Assembly: GCF_900106835.1 (NCBI RefSeq)
Contig: NZ_FNNR01000002.1
Coordinates: 496,001 to 560,000, forward strand
Reading direction: 5' to 3'
DNA from: Arthrobacter sp. cf158
GTDB lineage: Bacteria; Actinomycetota; Actinomycetes; Actinomycetales; Micrococcaceae
DNA length: 64,000 bases
Part shown: positions 25,086 to 33,081 of the stretch, in pieces
Layout: every line of letters starts with the position of its first letter
Position numbering within the stretch: position 1 is the first letter of the stretch
Notes under the pieces: model-generated
The model's input: only the letters and a program-made list of their open reading frames with translations
Database searches by the model: none
What the model was told of the DNA's origin: nothing
Translations under genes and position numbers: made by a program

Positions 25086-26124
25086 GTTCGGACTCCTCGC
25101 GCCACGCAGTGGCCTGGGACTGAAGGGTGGGTGTTGGCTCTTGGAAGACCAGGCTGAACATCTCAGCGCCGGGGCGGGGACCGAGGACCTCTATACCGGC
25201 ACGGACGGCTTCTTCCTCTTCTTCTGCCAAACGTTGGGCCTCCATGAAGAAGGCCTCATCGGCAACTCCGTCGGCCAGCAGGCGCTGCCTGAACCGCTCG
25301 AGCGGATCCTCGCCGGCTCCGAGCCTCTCCTCGTCCAGCGTGCGGTAACGGCCAGGATCGTCGGCGGTGGAGTGTGGGCCGCGGCGGTAGGTCATGGCTT
25401 CAATGACCACGGGACCATTGCCGGCGCGGCAGTGGGCGAATGCGGATCGGGTGGCTTCAAAAACGGCCACTACGTCATTACCGTCCACTTGAAGGGATGG
25501 GATGCCGTACCCGGCGGCGCGGGCTGCAACGGAGCCGCCCGCCACTTGGCGTTCCGTGGGGACGGAGATGGCCCAGCCGTTGTTCTGGATGAAGAAGACC
25601 ACAGGTGCTTTCATGACGGCGGCGAAGTTCATGGCTTCGTGGACGTCTCCTTGGGAGGATGCGCCATCGCCGAAGTACGTCATGGCGACGCCCATCTCCG
25701 GTGCCCCGGAGAGCGTCTGGCCGTGGGCCCAGCCGACGGCGTGCAGGACTGAACCTGCCACTACGGCCTGGATCGGTGCGAAGCGGGACTCCAGCGGGTT
25801 GTACATGCCGCCGTGCCAGGTGGCCTTGTGCGTGGACATGTAGCCCACCATGTCCAGGCCCATGGCCCGCGCAACGCCCATTTCGCGGTAGGTGGGAAAG
25901 ACGAAGTCGCGGCTGCGGTCAACAGCGTAGCCGCTGCCCACCTGCGCGGCCTCCTGGCCCAGTTCGGGTGCATAGCCGGGAATAATTCCCTGGCGCTGCC
26001 AGGCGACAGCTGCGGTATCCAGGTGACGGACGGCGGCCATCAGGGTGTACAGCTCACGGAGTTGATGGTGGGTGAGCGGGGCCGCGTCATCATCGACAGC
26101 GGCCAGCACAGGTTCTGTAGTCAT
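25078..26124 (-). CDS. 2-oxoacid dehydrogenase E1 component, alpha subunit
   Basis: A 348-residue alpha subunit. The thiamine-diphosphate motif runs from GDGASSQGDVHEAMNF to FFIQNN. Other family stretches are IIPGYAPELGQEAAQVGSG and TYREMGVARAMGLD. The ATG at 26124 is preferred over an upstream GTG because TAGGGT (26132-26137) ends 7 nt before it, giving a leaderless start. It heads the operon E1-alpha, E1-beta, lipoyl protein, alpha/beta hydrolase. The reaction is oxidative decarboxylation of a branched-chain 2-oxoacid or cleavage of acetoin. No E3 gene is present in the window. Confidence 0.9.
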   Translation of the reverse strand: MTTEPVLAAVDDDAAPLTHHQLRELYTLMAAVRHLDTAAVAWQRQGIIPGYAPELGQEAAQVGSGYAVDRSRDFVFPTYREMGVARAMGLDMVGYMSTHKATWHGGMYNPLESRFAPIQAVVAGSVLHAVGWAHGQTLSGAPEMGVAMTYFGDGASSQGDVHEAMNFAAVMKAPVVFFIQNNGWAISVPTERQVAGGSVAARAAGYGIPSLQVDGNDVVAVFEATRSAFAHCRAGNGPVVIEAMTYRRGPHSTADDPGRYRTLDEERLGAGEDPLERFRQRLLADGVADEAFFMEAQRLAEEEEEAVRAGIEVLGPRPGAEMFSLVFQEPTPTLQSQATAWREESEHV

Positions 26125-26131
26125 GGCTGTG

Positions 26132-26137
26132 ACCCTA
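26132..26137 (-). promoter_or_regulatory. -10 box of the E1-alpha operon (leaderless)
   Basis: On the minus strand TAGGGT is followed by seven bases and then the ATG at 26124. Between this box and the upstream terminator lies the palindrome TTGTACAA, inside TTTGTACAATTT, a possible operator. Confidence 0.4.
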
Positions 26138-26206
26138 GTCACCCATCTTGTGTGTGCGCAATCAGCTCAGTTTAAATGGAACAGTTTGTACAATTTGGGC
26201 ATACAC

Positions 26207-26242
26207 AGAAGCCCTGCACGGTACAAATTGTGCAGGGCTTCT
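26207..26242 (-). terminator. terminator after the amino-acid permease
   Basis: AGAAGCCCTGCAC (26207-26219) pairs perfectly with GTGCAGGGCTTCT (26230-26242) over a 10-nt loop, just past the permease stop. No T-run follows on the minus strand. Confidence 0.65.
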
Positions 26243-26261
26243 GGAAGGTTGCTAGCAGGTG

Positions 26262-27647
26262 CTATTCCGCGTGTGATGCCTGCTTGGCGGCCTTGGATTT
26301 GGCGTTGACGAAGCAGCCCGCCGCGATGACCAGGATCAGCAGGAAGGTGCCGATCAACTGCCCGGCGCTCTCCGGGTTGGCGAAGCCCACCACGAGGATG
26401 AGGCCCAACAACACCAAGCCAAGAATCGTGAGGTAGGGGAAGCCCTTCATTCGCAAGGGAAGGTCGGTGCCCTCCTTGTCCGCCCTGCGGCGCAGGATGA
26501 ACTGCGACACCAGTGCCGTGCCCCAGACCACCAGGCAGGTGGAGCCCACAAGGTTCAGGAGTGCCGGCAGGATCTTTTCCGGGAACAGAAGTTCAAGGAC
26601 GGTGGCGATGAAGCCAAACGCGACGGAGACGACGACGGCGGCCACGGGAACCTTGGAAGCGCTCAGGCGCGACAGGATCCGCGGAGCTTCCCCGCGCTCG
26701 GAGAGGGAGAAGATCATCCGCGAGGCGCCGTACAGGTTGGCATTCAGCGCGGAGAGCAGAGCCACAACTGCAACCAGCGTGATCGCAGCTCCGGCGCCCG
26801 GGATGCCTGCGATGTCCAGTACTCCGGCGAACGGAGACTTGAGTCCCTCTGAGCCTACGGGGAGAACGGCTGCGATCACGAAGACAGAGCCGATGTAGAA
26901 GACCAGGATGCGCCAAACCACCGTGCGGATGGCCTTGCCAACGCTGTGGGCGGGGTTCTCGGTTTCAGCGGCAGCAACGCTAACGATCTCTGTTCCACCG
27001 AAGGCGAAGATGACGACGAACAAGGCGGCGGCGATGCCGCCGATGCCGTTGGGGGCGAAGTCGCCGAACGCGGAGAAGCCGGGCGACGGGACGTTCGGCA
27101 GCCAGCCGAAGAGCAGGGCTGCGCCAATGAGCAGGAAGATGACGATTGCAGCGACCTTGAGGATGGCGAACCAGAATTCGAACTCGCCGAAATTGCGCAC
27201 GCCCACCAGGTTGATGCCGGTGAACACCACCATGAACACCAGTGCAAGGACCCATACGGGGATGACTGGCCAGATGGAAAACAGGAGCCCGGCCGCTCCA
27301 ATGGCTTCGGCGGCAATCACCACTACCAGCTGCAACCACCACAGCCAGCCGATGGTTCCGCCGGCTGTCTTGCCCATGGCTTTCTCCGCGTATACGGAGA
27401 ACGCGCCGCTGTTCGGGTTGGCGGCCGCCATCTCGCCGAGGGCCCACATGACCAGGATGATCAGGGTGCCGGCCACGAGATAAGAAATGAGCACCGCCGG
27501 TCCGGCAGCCTGAACGCCTGCTCCCGAGCCGAGGAAGAGGCCGGCGCCGATCGCGCTGCCCAGGCCCATCATGGTGAGCTGGCGTGGCTTGAGGGAGTGG
27601 CCGAGGCCGGATGTAGGGGCAGGAGCCGCGATGGACTTCGTTGTCAT
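26262..27647 (-). CDS. amino acid permease (APC/AAT family)
   Basis: A 461-residue transporter with twelve hydrophobic segments. The N-terminal family signature is LTMMGLGSAIGAGLFLGSG, and IFAFGGTEIVSVAAAET lies mid-protein. This matches the amino acid transporter branch of the APC superfamily (GABA, proline or aromatic amino acid permeases). AAGGT lies about 9 nt upstream of the ATG. It is divergent from the Lrp/AsnC regulator, which is its most likely controller. Its direction and position next to the 2-oxoacid dehydrogenase operon suggest uptake of amino acids feeding that pathway, by inference. Confidence 0.88.
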   Translation of the reverse strand: MTTKSIAAPAPTSGLGHSLKPRQLTMMGLGSAIGAGLFLGSGAGVQAAGPAVLISYLVAGTLIILVMWALGEMAAANPNSGAFSVYAEKAMGKTAGGTIGWLWWLQLVVVIAAEAIGAAGLLFSIWPVIPVWVLALVFMVVFTGINLVGVRNFGEFEFWFAILKVAAIVIFLLIGAALLFGWLPNVPSPGFSAFGDFAPNGIGGIAAALFVVIFAFGGTEIVSVAAAETENPAHSVGKAIRTVVWRILVFYIGSVFVIAAVLPVGSEGLKSPFAGVLDIAGIPGAGAAITLVAVVALLSALNANLYGASRMIFSLSERGEAPRILSRLSASKVPVAAVVVSVAFGFIATVLELLFPEKILPALLNLVGSTCLVVWGTALVSQFILRRRADKEGTDLPLRMKGFPYLTILGLVLLGLILVVGFANPESAGQLIGTFLLILVIAAGCFVNAKSKAAKQASHAE

Positions 27648-27764
27648 ACGTGTCTACCTTCTATGGATTACATGCTGGTTTTGCGCGTTGGCCTCATGGG
27701 CTTGGCACGCGGGCGTCGACGACGCAGCAAGAGCCGTGGAATAATTCTCGCAGATTGTAAGATA

Positions 27765-27792
27765 CATCACTTTTTGCTGTAGCGATGTGATG
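27765..27792. promoter_or_regulatory. candidate Lrp operator between permease and Lrp gene
   Basis: The inverted hexamer CATCAC (27765-27770) / GTGATG (27787-27792) with an AT-rich centre lies 30 bp upstream of the Lrp gene start, between the divergent permease and regulator. Confidence 0.35.
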
Positions 27793-27821
27793 GGTAAGGA
27801 TCCCCGGGGACAGGAACTTTG

Positions 27822-28295
27822 ATGCTGGTCGATGCGCTTGATGCAAAAATTGTACGTTTCTTTACTGATTCACCACGATCCTCGGTGCTGGAGGCCTCGC
27901 GCGTTCTGCGGGTTGCCAGGGCCACGGTGCAGTCCAGAATCGATCGCATGATCGAGAATGGGGTCATTGGTTCGTGGGTTCCCCAGCCGGATCCAGCCAA
28001 CTTCGGCTTTCCCGTGGTGGCGTTCTGCTCGGTCACCATCACGCAGGAGATCGGCCATGACGCCATCATCGAAAGCCTGGGCGCCATTCCGGAGATCATC
28101 GAAGTGCATACCGTGACCGGAAACTCGGATCTCATGGTGCGGATTGCGGCGCGATCCAATCCGGACATGCAAAGGGTGCTGGATGCCATGATCGCCACCA
28201 AGTCCGTGGTGCGCTGCTCGTCGGTGATTGTTCTCAACAGCCACATCCAGGGCCGGACTCTGCCATTGATGGAAGCCGCCGCGAAGTCCGTGTGA
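27822..28295 (+). CDS. Lrp/AsnC-family transcriptional regulator
   Basis: A 157-residue regulator with an N-terminal helix-turn-helix (LEASRVLRVARATVQSRIDRM) and a RAM/AsnC effector domain containing EVHTVTGNSDLMVRIAA. The ATG at 27822 is preferred over the TTG 3 nt upstream because AGGA precedes it at a suitable distance. It is divergent from the amino-acid permease and probably controls it in response to an amino acid. Lrp-type proteins also regulate branched-chain dehydrogenase operons in other bacteria, so the nearby E1 operon is a second possible target. Confidence 0.88.
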   Translation: MLVDALDAKIVRFFTDSPRSSVLEASRVLRVARATVQSRIDRMIENGVIGSWVPQPDPANFGFPVVAFCSVTITQEIGHDAIIESLGAIPEIIEVHTVTGNSDLMVRIAARSNPDMQRVLDAMIATKSVVRCSSVIVLNSHIQGRTLPLMEAAAKSV

Positions 28296-28333
28296 CGTAA
28301 AGCATTTTGCCAGAGGCCGGATCAGTCGTACCA

Positions 28334-28362
28334 TTAGTTCTAGTCAAGATGACTTTAACTAA
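28334..28362. promoter_or_regulatory. 29-bp palindrome, candidate NrtR operator of the NAD operon
   Basis: The outer arms TTAGTT/AACTAA and inner arms AGTCA/TGACT are both perfect, with only the spacers mismatched. It lies 46 bp upstream of the nrtR start, where an autoregulated NAD operon would be controlled. Confidence 0.6.
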
Positions 28363-28407
28363 TTCTTCGGCTTATGGGCCGGGTGGCGATGAAGCGAGGT
28401 GAACGCC

Positions 28408-29118
28408 GTGAACACCAACTCAGCAAACGTTGCAGAGCGGCGGCTCGCACCGCCGTCGTTGGCTATTTCCACGGTAATTTTCGCTCTCCGTCCCAGTGAA
28501 AAGTCCGGCCGCCCCACCCTGTGGCTCCCGCTGGTCCGCAGGATCCGCGAACCGTACAAGGACATGTGGGCCCTTCCCGGTGGACCGCTGGCCCATGACG
28601 AATCGCTCCAGGACGCAGCCTCAAGGAATCTTCGCGAAACCACGGGCCTCACCCCGCACTACCTCGAGCAGCTCTACGCTTTTGGCGGCCTCCACAGGTC
28701 ACCCACCCAGCGCGTGGTCTCCATCGTGTACTGGGCCTTGGTGCAACCCACCGAGGCCGCCCTCGCTGACGAATCAGAGAATGTGCGGTGGTTCCGCGCG
28801 GACCGGCTGGGCGAACTCGCTTTCGACCACAACGCAATCGTGGACTACGCACTGTGGCGGCTCCGCAACAAGATGGCCTACGGATCAATTGCGTACCACC
28901 TGCTGGGGGAATTCTTCACCCTGGCGCAGGTCCGCGAAGTCTACGAAGCTGTGTTGGATCGCCAACTGGATCCGGCGAACTTCCGCCGGCACATCAAAGC
29001 CACACCGGAAATCGAAGAAACCGGTGAATACCTGCAAGGCGGAAAACATCGTCCGCCACGCCTCTACCGCTTCACCGGCACGCCCGGCCTCGGGCCAGAT
29101 AACAGGAGTACACCATGA
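28408..29118 (+). CDS. nrtR: NrtR-type NUDIX regulator of NAD metabolism
   Basis: A 236-residue protein with an N-terminal NUDIX-like domain (MWALPGGPLAHDESLQDAAS, then LRETTGLTP) and a C-terminal winged helix (FTLAQVREVYEAVL, then PPRLYRF). NrtR proteins bind NAD intermediates such as ADP-ribose and repress NAD genes. The NUDIX box has LRETTGL where active hydrolases have a REUXEE-type core, so catalysis may be lost. GCGAGG lies 8 nt before the GTG at 28408; a GTG at 28399 is the alternative. Its stop overlaps the nadA ATG by 4 nt. Confidence 0.88.
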   Translation: MNTNSANVAERRLAPPSLAISTVIFALRPSEKSGRPTLWLPLVRRIREPYKDMWALPGGPLAHDESLQDAASRNLRETTGLTPHYLEQLYAFGGLHRSPTQRVVSIVYWALVQPTEAALADESENVRWFRADRLGELAFDHNAIVDYALWRLRNKMAYGSIAYHLLGEFFTLAQVREVYEAVLDRQLDPANFRRHIKATPEIEETGEYLQGGKHRPPRLYRFTGTPGLGPDNRSTP

Positions 29119-30422
29119 GCAGCGTCAACACTGCCGTCCAGCTGATCACTCGCGAGGAGGCCGAGAAAGGCCTCTCCCGCGCAGGGTCCACGTGCAGCCC
29201 GGCCCTGGCCAGGGGCCCATGGGAATACGACCTCGCTGAAGCCGTAGCGGGTGCGCCCGCCTACGGCCCCGGCGCTTCCAGCGAGGACGTCGCGCCCAAG
29301 GCCACTCCACGGCAAGGCCAACTGCCTGAGGAATATAAGAAAGCCAGCGACGCCGAACTTGACGCCCGGATCCGGGCCGCCAAGGCGACGCTCGGGGACC
29401 GTGCCGTCATCCTTGGCCATTTCTACCAGCGTGACGAAGTCATCCAGTACGCGGACTTCGTAGGCGACTCGTTCCAGCTTGCCAATGCAGCACTCACCAA
29501 GCCCGACGCCGAAGCGATCATCTTCTGCGGTGTCCACTTCATGGCTGAGACAGCGGACATCCTCTCCACGCCCCAGCAAGCAGTCATCTTGCCCAACCTC
29601 GCTGCTGGCTGCTCTATGGCGGACATGGCGGATGAAGACTCCGTGGAGGAATGCTGGGAGCAGCTTGAAGAAATCTTCGGCACGGAACCGGACGCCGACG
29701 GCCGCGTACCCGTCATCCCCGTCACCTACATGAACTCTTCGGCAGCGCTGAAGGCGTTCTGTGGGCGGAACGGCGGGATTGTCTGCACCTCCTCCAACGC
29801 CAAAGTGGTCCTGGAGTGGGCCTTCGAACGCGGACAGCGCGTCCTGTTCTTCCCCGACCAGCACCTGGGCCGCAACACGGCAAAGGCACTCGGCGTGCCC
29901 CTGGAGCAGATGCCCATGTGGAACCCGCGCAAGGAACTCGGCGGGAACGACGAACAAACACTGCAGGACTCCCGAGTCATCCTCTGGCACGGCTTCTGCT
30001 CGGTCCACAAGCGCTTCAACGTGGGCCAGATCGAGAAAGCCCGCCAGGACTTCCCGGGCGTCAACGTGATCGTCCACCCCGAATGCCCCATGGAGGTAGT
30101 GGACGCCGCGGACTCCGCAGGATCCACCGACTTCATCAAGAAGGCCATCGCCGCCGCCACCGAACCCACCACATTCGCCATCGGCACCGAGATCAACATG
30201 GTGAACCGGCTCGCCGCCGAAAACCCGCACCACACCATCTTCTGCCTCGACCCCGTCATCTGCCCGTGCTCCACCATGTACCGGATCCACCCCGGCTACC
30301 TCGCCTGGGTCCTTGAGGAGTTAGTGGAAGGACGCGTCGTCAACCGCATCACCGTGGACGACTCCGTGCAGGACAACGCCAAGATTGCGCTGGAGCGCAT
30401 GCTGGCCGCCAAGCCGGCCTAG
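29115..30422 (+). CDS. nadA: quinolinate synthase NadA
   Basis: A 435-residue quinolinate synthase, which condenses iminoaspartate with dihydroxyacetone phosphate on a [4Fe-4S] cluster. Motifs include ILGHFYQRDEVIQYADFVGD, AGCSMADMA and CPCSTMYRIHP; Cys residues in GVHF-proximal, GCS and CPC contexts include the cluster ligands. It has an N-terminal extension of about 90 residues compared with short bacterial NadA, as in other actinobacteria. The ATG overlaps the nrtR stop (ATGA), so it is co-expressed with the regulator. Confidence 0.95.
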   Translation: MSSVNTAVQLITREEAEKGLSRAGSTCSPALARGPWEYDLAEAVAGAPAYGPGASSEDVAPKATPRQGQLPEEYKKASDAELDARIRAAKATLGDRAVILGHFYQRDEVIQYADFVGDSFQLANAALTKPDAEAIIFCGVHFMAETADILSTPQQAVILPNLAAGCSMADMADEDSVEECWEQLEEIFGTEPDADGRVPVIPVTYMNSSAALKAFCGRNGGIVCTSSNAKVVLEWAFERGQRVLFFPDQHLGRNTAKALGVPLEQMPMWNPRKELGGNDEQTLQDSRVILWHGFCSVHKRFNVGQIEKARQDFPGVNVIVHPECPMEVVDAADSAGSTDFIKKAIAAATEPTTFAIGTEINMVNRLAAENPHHTIFCLDPVICPCSTMYRIHPGYLAWVLEELVEGRVVNRITVDDSVQDNAKIALERMLAAKPA

Positions 30423-30459
30423 CAGCCAGGCACACCCGACCCATCGAATCGAGCCTCGC

Positions 30460-32196
30460 ATGACCACAGAGAGCTTTGCTGAAGGGCACCGGCCCAAGCG
30501 GTTGATCGTCGTCGGAAGCGGCATCGCCGGACTGTACTCCGCCCTGTTGGCAGCCGAAGCGGGAACCGACGTGGTGCTGTTGACCAAGGGCGCGCTCGCG
30601 GACAGCAACACGTACTACGCCCAGGGTGGCATCTCAGCTGTTCTGGACGAGCCTGCTCCCGGCGACACCGTGGCGGCCCACATCGCCGATACCCTGAAGG
30701 CCGGTGCCGGGCACTGTAACGAAGAAGCAGTGCGAGTACTGTGCACCGAGGCGCGGCTGGATATCGCCGGGCTTGGCAGGTTTGGTGTCCGCTTCGACCT
30801 TGACGACGACGGAGGGCCCGCCTTGGGTCTGGAAGCCGCCCACTCAGCGCCACGCATCCTGCACACCGGTGGCGACGCCACGGGGGCCGGGGTAGCTGCT
30901 GCTTTGATCCGGGCCGTCCTGGACTTCCAGGCGGCAGGAAAGATCCAGGTCATCGGGCACGCCCAGGTCACGTCACTGTCCCAAGGCCCTGACGATCGGC
31001 GCGGCAACAGGGTCATAGGGGCAACCTTCCTTCACGACGGCCGTGAGCTTGGGGTCGACGGCGATGCCGTGCTTCTGGCTACCGGTGGCGCCGGGCAGTT
31101 GTTTGCCCAAACCACCAACCCTGCCGTGGCCACAGCAGACGGGCTGGCGCTCGCGTGGCGTGCGGGTGCCGCCGTGGCAGATCTGGAATTCTTCCAATTC
31201 CACCCCACCTGCATGGTGCTTGCTGATGACGCCAGGGAAGCCGAAGGCAACAACGACCCCCTGCTCATCTCGGAAGCAGTGCGGGGTGAAGGCGCCGTCC
31301 TGGTTGACGCCAGAGGACACAGATTCATGCCCGACTACCACCCTGATGCAGAACTTGCCCCACGGGACGTCGTCTCCCGCAGCATCGCCCTGCACCTGGC
31401 AAAACTCGGGGACCCCAACGGCCACGTCTTCCTCGACGCCACCGTGATCGAAGAACAGCGGGGCCGGGGCTTCCTGGCCAAGCGTTTCCCCACCCTCAGC
31501 CGACGCACCCGCCAAGCCGGAGTTAACTGGACAACAGAGCTCGTCCCCGTGGCACCCGCGGCCCACTACTGGATGGGTGGCGTGGTGACCGACCTCCACG
31601 GCCGGACGTCTGTTCCTGGTCTGCTTGCTGCTGGTGAGGTTGCCTGTACCGGTGTGCAGGGAGCCAACCGTTTGGCGAGTAACTCCCTCCTTGAAGGCCT
31701 GGTGTTCGGGCGTCGGGCCGTTGAAGCGTTCCTCTACGGTGACAGCGGCCCCACAGGCCCCTTGGCTCCGCTGGATGAGCTGGAAGCTGACGTCTCCGCT
31801 CACATTTCCTGGGAGTTTGAGTCTTTGCCTGGGCCGGGGGCCCGTGAGGTTACTTTTGCGCAGGCGGGAGCATTCTCCCGGCAGGCGCTGCGGCTCCTGA
31901 TGACCGCCAAGGCTGGCGTACTCCGGAGCGGGGAATTGCTGGCTGAGGCCGCAGAGGTCTTGGCGGCTTGGGACGGTGACGTCATGCCTTTGAATGTGCC
32001 GGACTCTTTGGACGCCCGGGTGCATGAGGACTCCAACCTCCTGTTGGCTGCGCAACTGCTTGTTCATGCTGCACGGGAGCGGCGGGAGTCGTTGGGGGCG
32101 CATTACCGCAGCGACAGCGTGACCGAAGCGGCCGCCGTCGACGATTTTGACAAGCGTTACACCATGAGCCGGAAAGTGAGCCTCGTCCATGACTAA
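30460..32196 (+). CDS. nadB: L-aspartate oxidase NadB
   Basis: A 578-residue flavoprotein that oxidises L-aspartate to iminoaspartate for NadA. The FAD-binding motif VVGSGIAGLYSALLAAE starts at about residue 14. Succinate dehydrogenase-like patterns GGISAVLDE, FFQFHPT and MGGVVTDLHGRTSVPGLLAAGE follow. The ATG at 30460 is 37 nt after the nadA stop; a longer open frame overlapping nadA is not needed because the FAD motif then sits near the N-terminus. The end overlaps nadC by 8 nt. Confidence 0.95.
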   Translation: MTTESFAEGHRPKRLIVVGSGIAGLYSALLAAEAGTDVVLLTKGALADSNTYYAQGGISAVLDEPAPGDTVAAHIADTLKAGAGHCNEEAVRVLCTEARLDIAGLGRFGVRFDLDDDGGPALGLEAAHSAPRILHTGGDATGAGVAAALIRAVLDFQAAGKIQVIGHAQVTSLSQGPDDRRGNRVIGATFLHDGRELGVDGDAVLLATGGAGQLFAQTTNPAVATADGLALAWRAGAAVADLEFFQFHPTCMVLADDAREAEGNNDPLLISEAVRGEGAVLVDARGHRFMPDYHPDAELAPRDVVSRSIALHLAKLGDPNGHVFLDATVIEEQRGRGFLAKRFPTLSRRTRQAGVNWTTELVPVAPAAHYWMGGVVTDLHGRTSVPGLLAAGEVACTGVQGANRLASNSLLEGLVFGRRAVEAFLYGDSGPTGPLAPLDELEADVSAHISWEFESLPGPGAREVTFAQAGAFSRQALRLLMTAKAGVLRSGELLAEAAEVLAAWDGDVMPLNVPDSLDARVHEDSNLLLAAQLLVHAARERRESLGAHYRSDSVTEAAAVDDFDKRYTMSRKVSLVHD

Positions 32197-33067
32197 CCTG
32201 ACCCTCCCCGCAGCCCCTGTTCGGGAGATCCTGGAAAGGGCGTTCGCCGAGGATGCACCAAGCGGGGACATCACCTCGCAACTCCTGATCCCGGCCGACG
32301 CACACGCCACGGCCGTGCTGAATGCGCGCGTCCCCGGTGTTTTCAGCGGCGGCACAGTGTTCCGCGACGCCATGAAACTGGTGGACCCTGACACGGTGGT
32401 TGAGTTGCTGCTCGCCGACAGTGAAGCGTTCGACGCCGGAACGCACCTCGCGCGCGTCAGCGGCCGCGCCCGTTCGGTGCTGTTGGCCGAACGCATAGGG
32501 CTCAACCTGGTGCAGCGCATGAGCGCGATTGCCACCAAGACTGCTGAGTTCGTGCGGTTGGTTGAAGGGACCCGCGCCCGGATTACCGACACCCGCAAGA
32601 CCACGCCCGGCCTCCGTGTTCTGGAACGCTACGCGGTGCGATGCGGCGGGGGAGCGAACCACCGCTATAGCCTCTCCGACGCCGTCTTGGCCAAAGACAA
32701 CCACCTGGCCGTCATGACCGGAGGCGATTCCAGCAAGTTGACTGAGCTGCTGATCGCCGCCAAGGCGCAGCTGGGCCACACCACCCACTTCGAGGTGGAA
32801 GTGGATAAGGCTGAGCAGATCGAACCCGTCCTGGCTGCAGGAGTGGACACCATCATGTTGGATAACTTCTCCATCGCTGAGCTCCGTGCAGGGGTCAAGC
32901 AGGTTGACGGGCGGGCGATCATCGAAGCCAGCGGCAACGTGAACGTCAGCACCGTCACGGAGATCGCCGCGGCTGGCGTGGATGTCATCTCAATCGGGGG
33001 ACTGACCCATAGCGTGAGCGCCTTGGACCTCGGCCTCGATATCGAACTCACAGCACCCCGGAACTGA
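32189..33067 (+). CDS. nadC: nicotinate-nucleotide pyrophosphorylase NadC
   Basis: A 292-residue quinolinate phosphoribosyltransferase that converts quinolinate and PRPP to nicotinate mononucleotide. Family patterns are DAPSGDITSQLL, RITDTRKTTPGLRVLERYAV with GGGANHRYSLSD following, IEASGNVN and GVDVISIGGLTHS. The start overlaps the nadB stop by 8 nt, indicating coupling. It completes the de novo route from aspartate within this operon. Confidence 0.95.
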   Translation: MTNLTLPAAPVREILERAFAEDAPSGDITSQLLIPADAHATAVLNARVPGVFSGGTVFRDAMKLVDPDTVVELLLADSEAFDAGTHLARVSGRARSVLLAERIGLNLVQRMSAIATKTAEFVRLVEGTRARITDTRKTTPGLRVLERYAVRCGGGANHRYSLSDAVLAKDNHLAVMTGGDSSKLTELLIAAKAQLGHTTHFEVEVDKAEQIEPVLAAGVDTIMLDNFSIAELRAGVKQVDGRAIIEASGNVNVSTVTEIAAAGVDVISIGGLTHSVSALDLGLDIELTAPRN

Positions 33068-33081
33068 AGGTCGCGTAAGCC

